The notes: generated by a model from the sequence alone, not told the origin. A stretch of DNA of 64,000 nucleotides from Flavobacterium hercynium (GCF_002217285.1 NZ_MUGW01000022.1:1-64000), one strand, 5' to 3'; positions 19,901 to 31,305 are shown, counted from the stretch's first letter. Made by a program: numbers and translations.

Positions 19901-22210
19901 GATGATACTCCGGATTTCTGTTTGATAGATGCACCAACAGTTTCTGATATTGTTGTAAACGAAACAAATGTAGTTTGGTATATTGCTGCAACAGGCGGAA
20001 GCCCTCTTGCACCAACAACCGCTTTAATAGACGGAACAATTTATTATGGTGCTTTTGTTGATCCTTTAACAGGATGCGAAAGTTCAGGAAGATTGGCCGT
20101 TACAGTAAATATTAATGATGCGTTACCACCAACAACTACAGATACTACTCAGGAATTTTGTTTAGAAAATGCACCAACACTTGCTAATATTGCAGTAGAT
20201 CAAACTGGTGTAATCTGGTATGCTGCAGCACAAGGCGGAACACCTCTTGCAGCAAATACAGCTTTAGTAAATGGAATTACATATCATGGAGCATTAGTTG
20301 ATCCATTAACAACTTGTGAAAGCTCTGCAAGATTGGCCGTTACCGTAACAATTAATGATCCGGGAACACCTAGTACGACAGATATAACTCAGGACTTTTG
20401 TTTAGCCAATGCACCAACAGTTGCTGATATTGCAGTAAACGAAACCGGCGTAATCTGGTATGCTGCACCACAAGGAGGAGCTCCACTTGCAGCAAATACA
20501 GCTTTAGTAAACGGAACAGTTTATTACGGAGGTTTTACAGATGCTTCAACAACTTGTTCAAGTGCTGTACGATTAGCTGTTACCGCAAATGTTACAGATC
20601 CTTTGCCACCAACTACAACAGATACTACACAAGATTTCTGTATTACAGCTGCACCAACAGTTGCTAATATTGCAGTAGATCAAACTGGTGTAATTTGGTA
20701 CACAGCTGCACAAGGCGGAACTGTTATCGCACCAACAACTGCGTTGGTAAATGGAGGAATTTATTTTGGAGCATTGGTAAATCCTATTACAACTTGCGAA
20801 AGTTTAGGAAGATTAAGAGTAGATGTAACGTTACTTAATGCAAGTGCAACACCAACGACGAATGAGAATCCTCAAAATTTCTGTTTAATAGATGCACCAA
20901 CAGTTGCGAATATTCAGGCGAATGAAGCAAATGTAGTTTGGTACAGCGCTGCAACAGGAGGAACTGCTCTTCCTGCTACAACAGCACTTGTAAGCGGAAT
21001 ATATTATGGAGCTATTTCAGGTGCAGTGCCTTGCGAGAATCCTTTAAGATTGCCTGTAACAGTAAATGTAAATACTCCAGATATTATTAATTCACCAACA
21101 GCAGTACAGGTATTCTGCGCTTCGGCAACACCAACTATAGAAGATATAGTAGTAAGTCAGCCAAATGTTGTCTGGTATACTTCAGCAACGGGAGGTACTC
21201 CATTACCACCAAATACGCCACTTACTGCAGGAACCTATTATGCTACAACAGATAATAATGTATCAATTGGCTGTACAAATGCTGCAAGATTAGGAGTAGG
21301 TATAGAATTTCAAAACGATGCTTTATTTCCATTGGTTTCTACAGACGATACACCATGTGTGTTTCAGGGAATTAGCTATTCAGTTGCCAATGGAAAATCA
21401 GATTATGTTTGGTCTGTTACAAATGGAACCATTACATCTGGTGGAGGAAATGCAGATGGAACAGCAACGATTTCATGGTCAGATGTAGGTCCGGGAAGAG
21501 TTGAGGTAACGTATCTTAATAATTGCGATGAAACCACAACAAAATCATTAGACCTAACTGTTGCAACATGTTCAGACTTAACAATTACCAATACAGTTAG
21601 TAACCCTAAACCTAGTTTTGGTGAAATCATTGTCTTTACCATTACAGTAAACAATGTTGGACAAGGAACAATTCTGAATACAATTGTAAGTGAATTAATT
21701 CCGAGTGGATATGATTTAGTATCCTTCACTACAACAGTAGGAGTATATGATCCTGTAACACAGCTTTGGACCATTCCAACATTAAATCCTGGAGATAGCC
21801 AAATATTAGAAGTTAGACTTTTAGTATTACCAAGTGGTAATTACAACAATGTTGCAACGATTGAAATTTCAACTCCTTTAGATGTTGATGCTGCTAATAA
21901 TTCAGCAACAGCTTTTGTGGAACCAGTTTGTTTTACAGTTTATAATGAGTTTACGCCAAATAATGACGGAGCTAACGATTTATTTAAAATTGACTGTATC
22001 GAAGCTTATCCAAACAATGAATTGAAAGTTTTCAATAGATATGGTTCATTAGTATACAGTAAAAAAGGTTATGAAAATGATTGGAACGGTACAGCTAATG
22101 TATCAGGAGTTCTAAGTAGAGGAGATATGTTGCCAACAGGTACTTATTTTTATGTGATAGACATTGGAGACGGAACGATTAAAAAAGGATGGTTATCTAT
22201 CATGAGATAA
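13937..22210 (+). CDS. Giant multidomain surface adhesin with T9SS type-B (CHU_C) C-terminus
   Basis: A 2757-residue secreted protein with a signal peptide of ~1-31 (SGTSFAQ). The body alternates Ig-like domains, marked by W(Y/F)..(P/A).GG (at least 17 copies), with five copies of a ~160-residue beta-rich module at about 33-190, 451-605, 859-1014, 1356-1520 and 1521-1685. Six near-tandem ~80-residue Ig-like repeats fill ~1983-2462. A PKD-like domain (~2463-2550) and a DUF11-type domain (~2550-2662) follow. The last ~93 residues (FTPNNDGANDLFKIDCI ... GTYFYVIDIGDG) are the gliding-motility-associated type-B sorting domain. It lies first in an operon with a SprF/PorP partner and a PorE-like protein, the SprB-type arrangement. 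It is expected to be exported by T9SS and held on the cell surface as an adhesin; the ligand is unknown. Confidence 0.93.
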   Translation: MKKIFTFSNLNFKERLFGLLFLMFLSGTSFAQTVCRPSSQTNSQGGLLCVGLNVDSPGNAFDTGGLTTFATLTNAVGVGCFVEETLTLGQTARAGDQIVIYFGTGNSVLDVGLLSNATIQPKLSSVNSGTSLALNSPLLNLNLLSGNNIAEARYTLTGDTNQVQIQVGGLLSLLVSLRIYDVRLEFAQPTVTGGLNQTICAGTSTTLVATPSAGTTLAWYSSPTATTALQIGNSYPTPILTANTTYYIGVSRGGTCESNSRVPVVVNVANPVAPSLSTTGTAICSTGATQQTTLSVSNPVAGTTYNWYSVASGGVSLASGTTYSPTVSVGTTPFFVEAVIGGCVSPARTGISVVSVAVPALPTLLTQSATIQAGQNATLSAAASPPSSGATLNWYDVPTGGTALATNSPTFTTPILNATKTFYVEAQSTTGNCVSATRVPVVVTVLPSPLGGCLEANSQQTAQNGLCLLCSTTTPNNSVDGNPTTAARLTVPAGLLNAGIVQTLQFSNPGKAGDIVDVDLGLPGGIADVVLLGGVSLATYNGATFNNDRVLITNPLVTLQVLSGDRFRASIVAGANFDRVEIRFGGLATLLSNLDIYQATYRYKAPTITGNTTICAGTAATVVASLGAGETVGWYAAPAGGTAIVSTASFTTPNLNAATTYYVQITRNGCVNSERTPVLINVTSPVTPVISPASATICSGQGTVFAVQAPVTGTVYNWYDAATGGNLVFTGTSFSAPALTANTTYYVEASIGSCINATRTPVSITVNPLPATATPVSSNVIIQSGQTVALQVSNSVPDVTYDWFDVPTGGTAIATNTATYTPNPALMQSKTYYVQARNTITNCVSGTRAVIDVTVITTVNGCLQPNFQATSLNPVVICVGCTSTNQNGSVDNDINTFANLSMPVGVGSYIQQRLTFPTPGQAGDIIDVELEVPVGTLDISLVSNITLATYSGGVYNNDRTAVNNNVLNVQLLSGNRFKVSFTAAASFNELEIRLSGLATVVASVNIYGASYRFPNAVITGNATPICAGGSATLGATASGTETFTWYTVPTGGTPVSVTPTAQLNATTTFYLQATRGTCVNTIRQAVTVNVLPVPTAANIIIASPVEATCTGGAVLTPTSTIAGATFRYYTSQTKAQEITTGTIGGVTYVKDATTGALTISGLTLSSAPFSYFISATNGGICETAAQALKEVVINAPALTPLTVIPTPLAGCGTVDLRNAISPLDTTGNTTYTFYDSLNNVIPPAAAGNINTSGVYFIQAQGNGVTCPSARLQVTVNVNPLPSLTVPPSISVNVGTSVPLTATSNGTVTWYDPAGNQVVGSTGALNTPGVYTYTAVATNASCSITATFSINVISVTACQLLTERVYATTQTSGSLLTGTVTNGGNAVDGNTRTYSTITTGIGLLGIGSAWQNLQWPTTIPKGTPVKVKLGSEYSAVAVGQNLSVIGTKRDGLGNPVDIGVLQSVSGSLLNLLSGENAYEFTFVPSNTGGPQDYDGIRIQSAAIVGVLQNTRVYDAHYSIQVPTIACTPGDIQDIYHGATDLGLPIGAVTATVGVTDPYNVSDNDIATFATMYSGINALAAADLTVVFKTPSIATDSIKIVISKPAVLLDVTALTGLSIQRYLGNVPVGAPILNTDSLLSIRLLPGNTMATVLIESQPEPFDRIRIRLGGAVGVLDFLRVHTVERVANTKVIDSDINNNITVCPGSSVILEVPAESCSTYVWYDAPTGGNVVANGGTFNIPATLAPGTYKYYIQPVRYDCEVYARGEVTVTIDDLSPATTLTDITLNGGSDTSICSPTGAVTLATSLSGNPALTNPIYYWYVFDGTTDQLVAGQTNSQLPLTGLAPGTYTYSVGVSGTEFCQTAEADRKKITFTILKASIASDITVNDVAVCHDVPATLTPTASVTFTNPVFTWYFDAAKTQPIVNGAVVGTVTYNISATGALTVTGLTRAMSPSTYYVAVASDVSCENLAGTLEPATILINDPATPTTTDDTPDFCLIDAPTVSDIVVNETNVVWYIAATGGSPLAPTTALIDGTIYYGAFVDPLTGCESSGRLAVTVNINDALPPTTTDTTQEFCLENAPTLANIAVDQTGVIWYAAAQGGTPLAANTALVNGITYHGALVDPLTTCESSARLAVTVTINDPGTPSTTDITQDFCLANAPTVADIAVNETGVIWYAAPQGGAPLAANTALVNGTVYYGGFTDASTTCSSAVRLAVTANVTDPLPPTTTDTTQDFCITAAPTVANIAVDQTGVIWYTAAQGGTVIAPTTALVNGGIYFGALVNPITTCESLGRLRVDVTLLNASATPTTNENPQNFCLIDAPTVANIQANEANVVWYSAATGGTALPATTALVSGIYYGAISGAVPCENPLRLPVTVNVNTPDIINSPTAVQVFCASATPTIEDIVVSQPNVVWYTSATGGTPLPPNTPLTAGTYYATTDNNVSIGCTNAARLGVGIEFQNDALFPLVSTDDTPCVFQGISYSVANGKSDYVWSVTNGTITSGGGNADGTATISWSDVGPGRVEVTYLNNCDETTTKSLDLTVATCSDLTITNTVSNPKPSFGEIIVFTITVNNVGQGTILNTIVSELIPSGYDLVSFTTTVGVYDPVTQLWTIPTLNPGDSQILEVRLLVLPSGNYNNVATIEISTPLDVDAANNSATAFVEPVCFTVYNEFTPNNDGANDLFKIDCIEAYPNNELKVFNRYGSLVYSKKGYENDWNGTANVSGVLSRGDMLPTGTYFYVIDIGDGTIKKGWLSIMR
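19884..21320 (+). repeat. Six near-tandem ~240-bp repeats inside the adhesin gene
   Basis: Six in-frame units of about 240 bp start near 19884, 20124, 20364, 20604, 20847 and 21081. Each encodes one ~80-residue Ig-like domain (FCL..APT...I.V....V.WY.AA.GG). Units 2, 3 and 4 share long nearly identical stretches, for example around their GTAAT(C/T)TGGTA segments. They look like recent duplications and could vary in number between strains. Confidence 0.85.
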
Positions 22211-22256
22211 TTAACTGATCTAATCATCTAACTAATTTAACTTAATAAGTATCGTT

Positions 22257-23189
22257 ATGAAACTATATATAAAATCATTAGAATCATATTTTATTATAAT
22301 ATGTTCTTTTATTACGTTTTGCGCAAATGCGCAACAAGATCCACAGTATACACAATATATGCACAACACAATGTCGATAAATCCTGCTTATGCAGGATCT
22401 ACCGGCGGTGTAGAAGCAGCGCTATTATATCGTTCACAATGGATCGGAATTCCGGGTGCTCCGCAGACACAATCATTCTCTATTCATACGCCACTCCGCA
22501 ATGAGAATATAGGTTTAGGATTTAGCGTGGTGAATGACAAAATCGGGCCATCAAATGAATTGTACATCGATGGAAATTTTGCTTATTCAATTCCACTTGG
22601 TTATGAAAAAAGATTGGCATTTGGTGTAAAAGCAGGTATGCGAATGCTAAATGTTGACTGGTCAAAAGGGAGATATTACGATCCTAATGATGTTTTGTTA
22701 AATCAAAATATCAACAATCAGGCAAAATTAGCTGTTGGAGCCGGAGTTTATTACTATACCGATAGATGGTATGTAGGTTTATCTATTCCTAGTTTTATAG
22801 AAAGCAACTATTACGATGATATTCAGGAATCAATATCTTATGACCGATTGCATTACCATTTAATGGGGGGATATGTATTTGATTTAACTCCAAGTTTAAA
22901 ATTTAAACCGGCCTTTTTAATAAAAGCCGTAACTGGAGCTCCTATTAGTGGTGATATTTCGGCAAACTTCATGCTTTATGAAAAATTGGTTCTTGGAGGT
23001 GCTTACAGAACAGATGATTCTGTAGCATTCCTGGCGGGTTTTCAATTATCAAGAAGTTTATACATCGGATATGCCTTCGATTATACAGTAAGTCAATTAA
23101 ACAAATACAACGACGGTTCACATGAAATTATCCTTCGTTATCGATTTAACGAGAGAGAAAGTAAAATCAAGTCACCTAGATTCTTTTAA
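22257..23189 (+). CDS. PorP/SprF-family type IX secretion membrane protein
   Basis: A 310-residue outer-membrane beta-barrel protein with a signal peptide of ~1-25 (ends ANAQ) and the hallmark start QQDPQYTQYMHNTMSINPAYAGS. SprF-like proteins are needed, one per partner, for secretion or surface attachment of CHU_C (type-B) T9SS substrates such as SprB. It lies 46 bp after the giant adhesin and 11 bp before the PorE-like gene, so the adhesin is its obvious client. It is probably a dedicated paralogue rather than the core gliding SprF, because the core sprB neighbours are not here. Confidence 0.93.
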   Translation: MKLYIKSLESYFIIICSFITFCANAQQDPQYTQYMHNTMSINPAYAGSTGGVEAALLYRSQWIGIPGAPQTQSFSIHTPLRNENIGLGFSVVNDKIGPSNELYIDGNFAYSIPLGYEKRLAFGVKAGMRMLNVDWSKGRYYDPNDVLLNQNINNQAKLAVGAGVYYYTDRWYVGLSIPSFIESNYYDDIQESISYDRLHYHLMGGYVFDLTPSLKFKPAFLIKAVTGAPISGDISANFMLYEKLVLGGAYRTDDSVAFLAGFQLSRSLYIGYAFDYTVSQLNKYNDGSHEIILRYRFNERESKIKSPRFF

Positions 23190-23200
23190 AATGTAAACCT

Positions 23201-25141
23201 ATGAAAAAATTATATGTCCTAAGTTTAGTTTTGAGTCTTACGTTTGGTTTTGCTCAGACTAATTTGAAAAAAGCGGATGCCTTGTTTAAAAATTATTCTT
23301 ATCAGGATGCTTCAAAAGCCTACGAGGAAATTTTACAAAACATTAAAAATCCATCTGCTCAAACGTTAAAGAATGCTGCCGACTCGTACTATTTTATTTC
23401 AGATGCGCAAAATGCACTCAAATGGTATCGAAAGCTCTATGAAGTACAAGGCAACAATTTAACCGATATTTACTATCTGCGGTACATTCAGTCCATGAAA
23501 GGAATGATGGATTACGAGGAAGCGAATAGAGTTACCAAAGAGTATCTGGATAAAAAAGGAGATCAAAAGGAGATCAACAGATATGTAGCCCAGAAAAAAA
23601 TCTTAGATAGTTTGTCTAAAGCAAAGTCACTTTATTCAATTAAAAATCTGGAGATTAATACTAGTAAATCTGATTTTGGAGCTACTTTTTTTGGAGACAA
23701 AGTAGTGTATACATCAGCAAGGGATACGACAAAATTTGCTGAAAAGCTGTATAACTGGAATAATCAGCCGTTTCTGAATTTATATGTTGCGGAAAGAAAT
23801 CCAGCTGATAATACACTTTTTAATGAAGAAATGTTTCTGCCAAATGTAATGACAAAATATCATGAAGCAACAGCAACGTTTGATGATAAAGGGAAGACAA
23901 TTTATTATACGACCAATATTGTAAAGAAAAACAAATTGGTTGTTGATGATACCAAAACCAATAATTTTCATCTCGTAAAAGGTGAAATTGTCAACAATAA
24001 ATTAGAAAACCCACAAGATATTTTGTTTAATAAAAGTACAGAATATTCTGTTGGACATCCATCCTTAAGTGAAGATGGTAAAATGCTTTTTTTTGCATCA
24101 GATATGCCAGGTGGATATGGCGAAACGGATTTGTATTATGTGAAAATTGCCAGTGACGGAACAATCATGAGTTCTCCTCAAAATCTGGGACCGCAAATCA
24201 ATACAATTGGTAATGATGTTTTTCCTTATTTTAATAAAGGAGTACTTTACTTTTCTTCCGATGGGCATTATGGTATGGGAGATTTAGATATTTATGAAAG
24301 TACATTTTTAGCAGATGGAAGTTTTTCGACACCAAAAAATTTAGGAGCACCGATTAACAGTAATAAAGATGATTTCGCTTTTGTAATGGACAGAGCAGGT
24401 ACTTATGGTTATGTTTCCTCTAATAGAGCCGGAGGTAAAGGCGATGATGATATTTATTCTTTTCTAAAAGCCAAACCAGCTTGTAATCAAAGTATATCAG
24501 GTAAAGTTATTGATAGAAGATCCAAATTGCCAATTACAGAGGTAACCATTATTGCGTATGATTCTTTTGATGAAGTTTTAGCCGAAACCAAATCGAATTT
24601 CGAAGGAAAATATGCTGTTGTGATACCATGTAACAAGCAGGTTAGATTAGAGGCTACAAAGATGAACTACAGTCATGATGAAAAAAATGTTGAAACGACG
24701 AAAGAGAATCAAAGAGAAATTGTAGATGTAGATTTTGAACTTAGTAACTATGACGATTTGGTAGTTAAAAAGAAAGGAGTCGAAAAAGTAGATGTAAATC
24801 CAATTTATTTTGATTATGATAAATCCGATATAACACCGCAAGCAATTGAAGAATTATCTAAAGTGGTTTTTGTCATGAAAAACTTTCCGAATATCAGAAT
24901 CAAGATAGAAGCACATACAGATTCTCGCGGTAAAGATTCCTATAACCTTAAACTTTCTGATAACAGAGCTAAATCGACACGAGACTACATAGTTTCGCAG
25001 GATATAGACGCTTCAAGAATAGAAAGTGCTATTGGTTACGGAGAAAGCAGATTAATAAATAAATGTAAAAACGGAGTGAAATGTACAGAGCAAGAGCATT
25101 TGTTAAATAGACGTTCCGATTTTATCATTATCCAAAAATAG
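23201..25141 (+). CDS. PorE-like OmpA-family protein (TPR, beta-propeller, CRD, OmpA)
   Basis: A 646-residue periplasmic or outer-membrane-associated protein. In order: signal peptide 1-18 (ends FAQT); TPR-like helices ~20-150; a PD40/WD40-like beta-propeller ~165-420 (repeats such as HPSLSEDGKMLFFASD and VFPYFNKGVLYFSSDG); a carboxypeptidase regulatory-like domain ~428-515; and an OmpA peptidoglycan-binding domain ~530-646 (IYFDYDKSDITPQA, AHTDSRGKDSYNLKLSDNRA). The same domain order is known in Porphyromonas PorE, which tethers the T9SS to peptidoglycan. Unlike a lipoprotein, it has no lipobox Cys. Third gene of the adhesin operon, ended by a strong hairpin. Confidence 0.9.
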   Translation: MKKLYVLSLVLSLTFGFAQTNLKKADALFKNYSYQDASKAYEEILQNIKNPSAQTLKNAADSYYFISDAQNALKWYRKLYEVQGNNLTDIYYLRYIQSMKGMMDYEEANRVTKEYLDKKGDQKEINRYVAQKKILDSLSKAKSLYSIKNLEINTSKSDFGATFFGDKVVYTSARDTTKFAEKLYNWNNQPFLNLYVAERNPADNTLFNEEMFLPNVMTKYHEATATFDDKGKTIYYTTNIVKKNKLVVDDTKTNNFHLVKGEIVNNKLENPQDILFNKSTEYSVGHPSLSEDGKMLFFASDMPGGYGETDLYYVKIASDGTIMSSPQNLGPQINTIGNDVFPYFNKGVLYFSSDGHYGMGDLDIYESTFLADGSFSTPKNLGAPINSNKDDFAFVMDRAGTYGYVSSNRAGGKGDDDIYSFLKAKPACNQSISGKVIDRRSKLPITEVTIIAYDSFDEVLAETKSNFEGKYAVVIPCNKQVRLEATKMNYSHDEKNVETTKENQREIVDVDFELSNYDDLVVKKKGVEKVDVNPIYFDYDKSDITPQAIEELSKVVFVMKNFPNIRIKIEAHTDSRGKDSYNLKLSDNRAKSTRDYIVSQDIDASRIESAIGYGESRLINKCKNGVKCTEQEHLLNRRSDFIIIQK

Positions 25142-25253
25142 TTTTATATTTGCATGCTAATTTATTGATAATCAGTATTTAAAAATATACAACGTAGAAA
25201 CCATTTGGAAGTTGGTTTTGTTTAATTCTTTTTTAAGAATATTGGACAAGAAG

Positions 25254-25288
25254 AAAATCAAGTTGCATCATTTTGCAACTTGATTTTT
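25254..25288 (+). terminator. Terminator of the adhesin operon
   Basis: A perfect 14-bp stem (25254-25267 with 25274-25287, loop of six) lies 113 bp after the PorE-like gene and ends in a short T run. Confidence 0.75.
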
Positions 25289-25296
25289 GATTTTAA

Positions 25297-28064
<2,768 letters not shown>

Positions 28065-28075
<11 letters not shown>

Positions 28076-28976
28076 TAGATCTTCCTTGATTAGTATGAGC
28101 TTTATTTTTATCAAAATAAAAATCTATTCTTCCCAAATTAATACCATAACATCCCACTTGATTCACCAGGACTTTTTCGCCCGCTTTATTTTGTACAATA
28201 GTAGGTTTATCTAAGAAAGTATGTGTGTGTCCGCCAATAATTAAATCAATATCCTGAGTCAATTCTGCTAATTTAAGATCAGAAATTTTAGTATCATTAT
28301 CTCTGTATTTGTATCCCAAGTGCGAAAGACAAATAACCAAATCACATTTTTCCTGCTTCTTCAATAATTGCGTCATATCCTGAGCAATTTCTACAGGATC
28401 ATTATAAACAGTTTCTTTATACAATTTTTTATCAACCAAACCGCTCATTTCAATTCCTAAACCAAAAACACCTACTTTAATTCCGTTTTTATTGAAAATT
28501 TTATAAGGTTTAACCAATCCGTTCATCACAGTATTAGTAAAATCGTAGTTAGAACAGATAAATTCAAAAGTAGCATGTGGCATCTGAGCATATAAACCGT
28601 CAAGACCATTATCGAAATCATGATTTCCTATAGTTGAAGCATCATATTTCATTGTACTCATTAACTTAAATTCGATTTCTCCACCGTAATAATTAAAATA
28701 CGGAGTTCCCTGAAAAATATCTCCGGCATCTAATAAAAGAACATTCGGGTTTTCTTTACGGATCGATTCAATTAGTGCTGCTCTGCGAGAAACACCACCT
28801 TGGTTAGGATTACGAGGATCATCAGCAGGAAAAGGATCAATATGGCTGTGAACGTCGTTAGTATGTAAAATAGTTAAGTGTTTAATATCGTTAGTTTCAA
28901 AACTGCTCAAAGACAAGCCTAAGCTTAATAAAGCAGTACTTGCAGCCGTTTTTTCGATAAATTCTCTTCTTTTCAT
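28065..28976 (-). CDS. Tat-exported metallophosphatase (5'-nucleotidase N-domain half)
   Basis: A 303-residue calcineurin-like phosphoesterase. The N-terminus MKRREFIEKTAAS is a twin-arginine signal. The metal-binding motifs of UshA-type 5'-nucleotidases follow: HTNDVHSH near residues 39-46, LLDAGDIFQG, TIGNHDFDNG, and GGHTHTF near the end. The C-terminal substrate-binding domain of UshA is absent; it is encoded by the gene just upstream in the same operon (29031-29810). The pair probably hydrolyses nucleotides or similar phosphates outside the cytoplasm. Its tail overlaps the convergent membrane-protein gene by 11 bp. Confidence 0.92.
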
Positions 28977-29030
28977 TTTGTATTTTTTGTGCGGAACGCG
29001 AATAGTATTTTTGATTTAAATCTAAGTAGG

Positions 29031-29810
29031 TTATTCTTCTGTAATTCGAATGTCCTTTATAACCGGAATTGTATCGACTTCTTTAAAGTAATCAATCAAG
29101 ACATTACGAAGTTTATATTCTAAATCAAATTTCTGAGTATGTTTTAAGAAAAAGTTCATGCTGTCTCCTCCGTTTGCCAAATAGTCATTTGTCGCAACAT
29201 AATAGGTTTTATTGCTATCAAGCGGTTTTCCCTGAACAAGAATATTTTTAGCTGTATTATCTTTTGAAATTGTAAAAGTCATTCCGGCTAACGGATGAGG
29301 TTTGTTCTCCTTAATTATATAGGTAGCCATTTCTAAGATTTGTTCTCCCTTTAATGCCAGTACAACAAGGTTATTTTCAAAAGGCATGATTTCAAATGCA
29401 GTTCTTGTTGTAACATTTCCTTTTGGAAGGATTGCTCTGATTCCGCCATGATTTAGAAAACAAATGTCCAGATCTTTCTTTTCACGGGCTTTGAAAACAG
29501 CATTTCCTCTTTGTAAACAAACATCAGCCATTAAATTACCAATAGTTGTTTGCCATTTTCCGGTACTTTTTTCTAAGGTTTCAGGAGAATAGGCCAAAAC
29601 ATTATCCAGATCTTTATTGATATGCTCGCGATATGGAGCGATAAATTTTTCAATTTCAGGTGTTTCTGCAACTTTTTCGTTTACTGGAAGTTGCTTTCCT
29701 TCGATCTTTGTTAGAGTATAATTTTTTTGGCTACAGGAAACTGTAAAAAAAAGTGTTAAGAATATAACAAAAAGTTTTAAAACCCCGTTATACTTTTTTA
29801 GATTTACCAT
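29031..29810 (-). CDS. Lipoprotein with 5'-nucleotidase C-terminal domain
   Basis: A 259-residue lipoprotein: hydrophobic N-terminus with lipobox FFTVSC (Cys ~26). The rest matches the 5_nucleotid_C domain that binds the nucleoside part of the substrate in UshA/NT5E: TIGNLMADVCLQRG, FLNHGGIRA, FEIMPFENNLVVL and NDYLANGGDSM. It has no catalytic metallophosphatase domain; the next gene on this strand supplies it (54-bp gap). A split UshA with the two halves exported by different routes (Sec/lipoprotein and Tat) is implied. Confidence 0.9.
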   Translation of the reverse strand: MVNLKKYNGVLKLFVIFLTLFFTVSCSQKNYTLTKIEGKQLPVNEKVAETPEIEKFIAPYREHINKDLDNVLAYSPETLEKSTGKWQTTIGNLMADVCLQRGNAVFKAREKKDLDICFLNHGGIRAILPKGNVTTRTAFEIMPFENNLVVLALKGEQILEMATYIIKENKPHPLAGMTFTISKDNTAKNILVQGKPLDSNKTYYVATNDYLANGGDSMNFFLKHTQKFDLEYKLRNVLIDYFKEVDTIPVIKDIRITEE

Positions 29811-29831
29811 CTTAAATGCGACTTAAATAAT

Positions 29832-29839
29832 TAATTTTG
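29832..29839 (+). promoter_or_regulatory. -7 box of the DUF6913-dapA operon
   Basis: TAATTTTG, a full TAnnTTTG match, 18 nt before the ATG at 29858. The -33 element is not clear. Confidence 0.45.
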
Positions 29840-29857
29840 TAATCTGGTAAAAATACT

Positions 29858-30370
29858 ATGTTTTTGAATTATATGAGGGATTTTTTTGTAAAAAAAACAT
29901 TAAATAATAACTTGAACAAGTTCAAAAACGAAGTCTTTACAAGTAACGTGCAAACAATTGGTTTACTGGTCGATGAAAGCGATTTTCAAAATTCCGAAGC
30001 GTTAATAAACGAATTGGTTTTACAGGGAATAGCTCCTGAAAACATAAAAATTGTAGCGTACAAAAGTAAATTTAAAGAGAAAGAAACGTATTCGAAACCA
30101 ACATTTGGTAAAAAACATATCAATTGGAAGGGAAATATTGAAGCCGATTTTTTACTTGAATTTACGGAAACAAAATTTGATCTTTTGATTAGTTACTATA
30201 CTATTGAAAATAATATTTTAATGATGGTAACAAGTGAGTCAAAAGCTAAATTTAAAGTTGGTTTTTCATCAGTCGATCCAAGATTAAATCGATTAATGAT
30301 TGATACCACTCTGGAAAATTATAAACTTTTCATTTTTGAACTGTTTAAGTATTTAAAGAACATTAAATAA
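29858..30370 (+). CDS. DUF6913-like conserved flavobacterial protein
   Basis: A 170-residue soluble protein beginning MFLNYMRDFFVKKTLNNNL. It looks like a small flavobacterial family that I recall as DUF6913, of unknown function. There is an alternating beta/alpha pattern (TIGLLVDESDF; FDLLISYYTIENN) but no catalytic motif that I recognise. It lies 15 bp before dapA and is likely co-transcribed. The association may be conserved, but nothing in the sequence links it to lysine synthesis directly. Confidence 0.8.
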   Translation: MFLNYMRDFFVKKTLNNNLNKFKNEVFTSNVQTIGLLVDESDFQNSEALINELVLQGIAPENIKIVAYKSKFKEKETYSKPTFGKKHINWKGNIEADFLLEFTETKFDLLISYYTIENNILMMVTSESKAKFKVGFSSVDPRLNRLMIDTTLENYKLFIFELFKYLKNIK

Positions 30371-30385
30371 AATACAAATTATAAT

Positions 30386-31279
30386 ATGCAATCATTAATA
30401 GGTACTGGAGTTGCGCTTGTAACGCCATTTAAGAAAGATTTCTCAATTGATATTGAAGCATTACAGCGAATAGTTAATTTTTCGATAGACGGAGGAGTTG
30501 AATATCTTGTAGTTATGGGAACAACAGCAGAGAATGCTACCCTGACACAAGCCGAAAAAGAATTAGTTATCCAAACAGTAATTGATACTAATAAAGGAAG
30601 ATTGCCTTTAGTACTTGGTGTTGGAGGTAATAATACAATGCAGGTTGTAGAAGAGTTAAAGACAAGAGATTTTTCAGCTTTTGAAGCAATTCTTTCTGTT
30701 TCTCCTTATTATAATAAACCAACACAAGAAGGAATTTATCAGCATTTTAAAGCCGTTGCAGAAGCGTCGCCAATTCCGGTGATTTTATATAACGTTCCGG
30801 GAAGAACATCAAGTAATATGCTTCCTGCTACAGTAATTCGTCTTGCAAAGGATTTTGATAATGTTGTAGCCATAAAAGAAGCGGCTGGTGATGTTGTACA
30901 GGCGATGCAAATAATAAAAAATGCACCAAAGGATTTTCTTGTAATTTCAGGAGATGATATGATCGCATTGCCAATAGTTTTGGCGGGTGGAGCAGGTGTA
31001 ATATCTGTAATCGGACAAGGTTTTCCAAAAGAATTTTCAGAAATGATTCGTTTAGGTCTCAATAAAAAAGTAAATGAAGCGTTTAAAACGCAATACTTTT
31101 TAGCAGATTGTATCGATATGATTTTCGAGCAAGGAAATCCTGCCGGAATCAAACAAGTGTTTCAATCCCTTGGTATCGCTGATAACACAGTGCGTTTACC
31201 ATTAGTAACAGTCGATGATTCGCTGGCAAACAGATTAAACGAATTTGTAAAAAGCAGCATAAGAGTAGAGCAGGATTAA
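30386..31279 (+). CDS. dapA: 4-hydroxy-tetrahydrodipicolinate synthase
   Basis: Condenses pyruvate with aspartate semialdehyde, the first committed step to diaminopimelate and lysine. A 297-residue TIM barrel with the Schiff-base lysine K164 (VAIKEAAGD), the catalytic tyrosine Y135 (LYNVPGRT) and the GTTAEN substrate loop (45-50). GTTAEN in place of the usual GTTGE(S/A) is a variant that I have seen in Bacteroidota relatives. Second gene after the DUF6913-like one; bamD follows with its own promoter. Confidence 0.96.
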   Translation: MQSLIGTGVALVTPFKKDFSIDIEALQRIVNFSIDGGVEYLVVMGTTAENATLTQAEKELVIQTVIDTNKGRLPLVLGVGGNNTMQVVEELKTRDFSAFEAILSVSPYYNKPTQEGIYQHFKAVAEASPIPVILYNVPGRTSSNMLPATVIRLAKDFDNVVAIKEAAGDVVQAMQIIKNAPKDFLVISGDDMIALPIVLAGGAGVISVIGQGFPKEFSEMIRLGLNKKVNEAFKTQYFLADCIDMIFEQGNPAGIKQVFQSLGIADNTVRLPLVTVDDSLANRLNEFVKSSIRVEQD

Positions 31280-31305
31280 GGGTGTTTTAATATACCAAAA
31301 AAATA

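Noticed and set aside
19884..21320. Regular repeats considered as a CRISPR array
   Set aside because: The unit is ~240 bp, in frame and encodes Ig-like domains. There are no short identical repeats with unique spacers and no cas genes.
21403..21774. A 123-codon minus-strand frame inside the giant adhesin
   Set aside because: It is an antisense shadow of the adhesin, whose plus-strand domains continue through it without break.
23201..25141. Ordinary OmpA porin
   Set aside because: There is no N-terminal beta-barrel. The N-terminal part is TPR plus propeller plus a regulatory-like domain, which fits PorE-like T9SS proteins.
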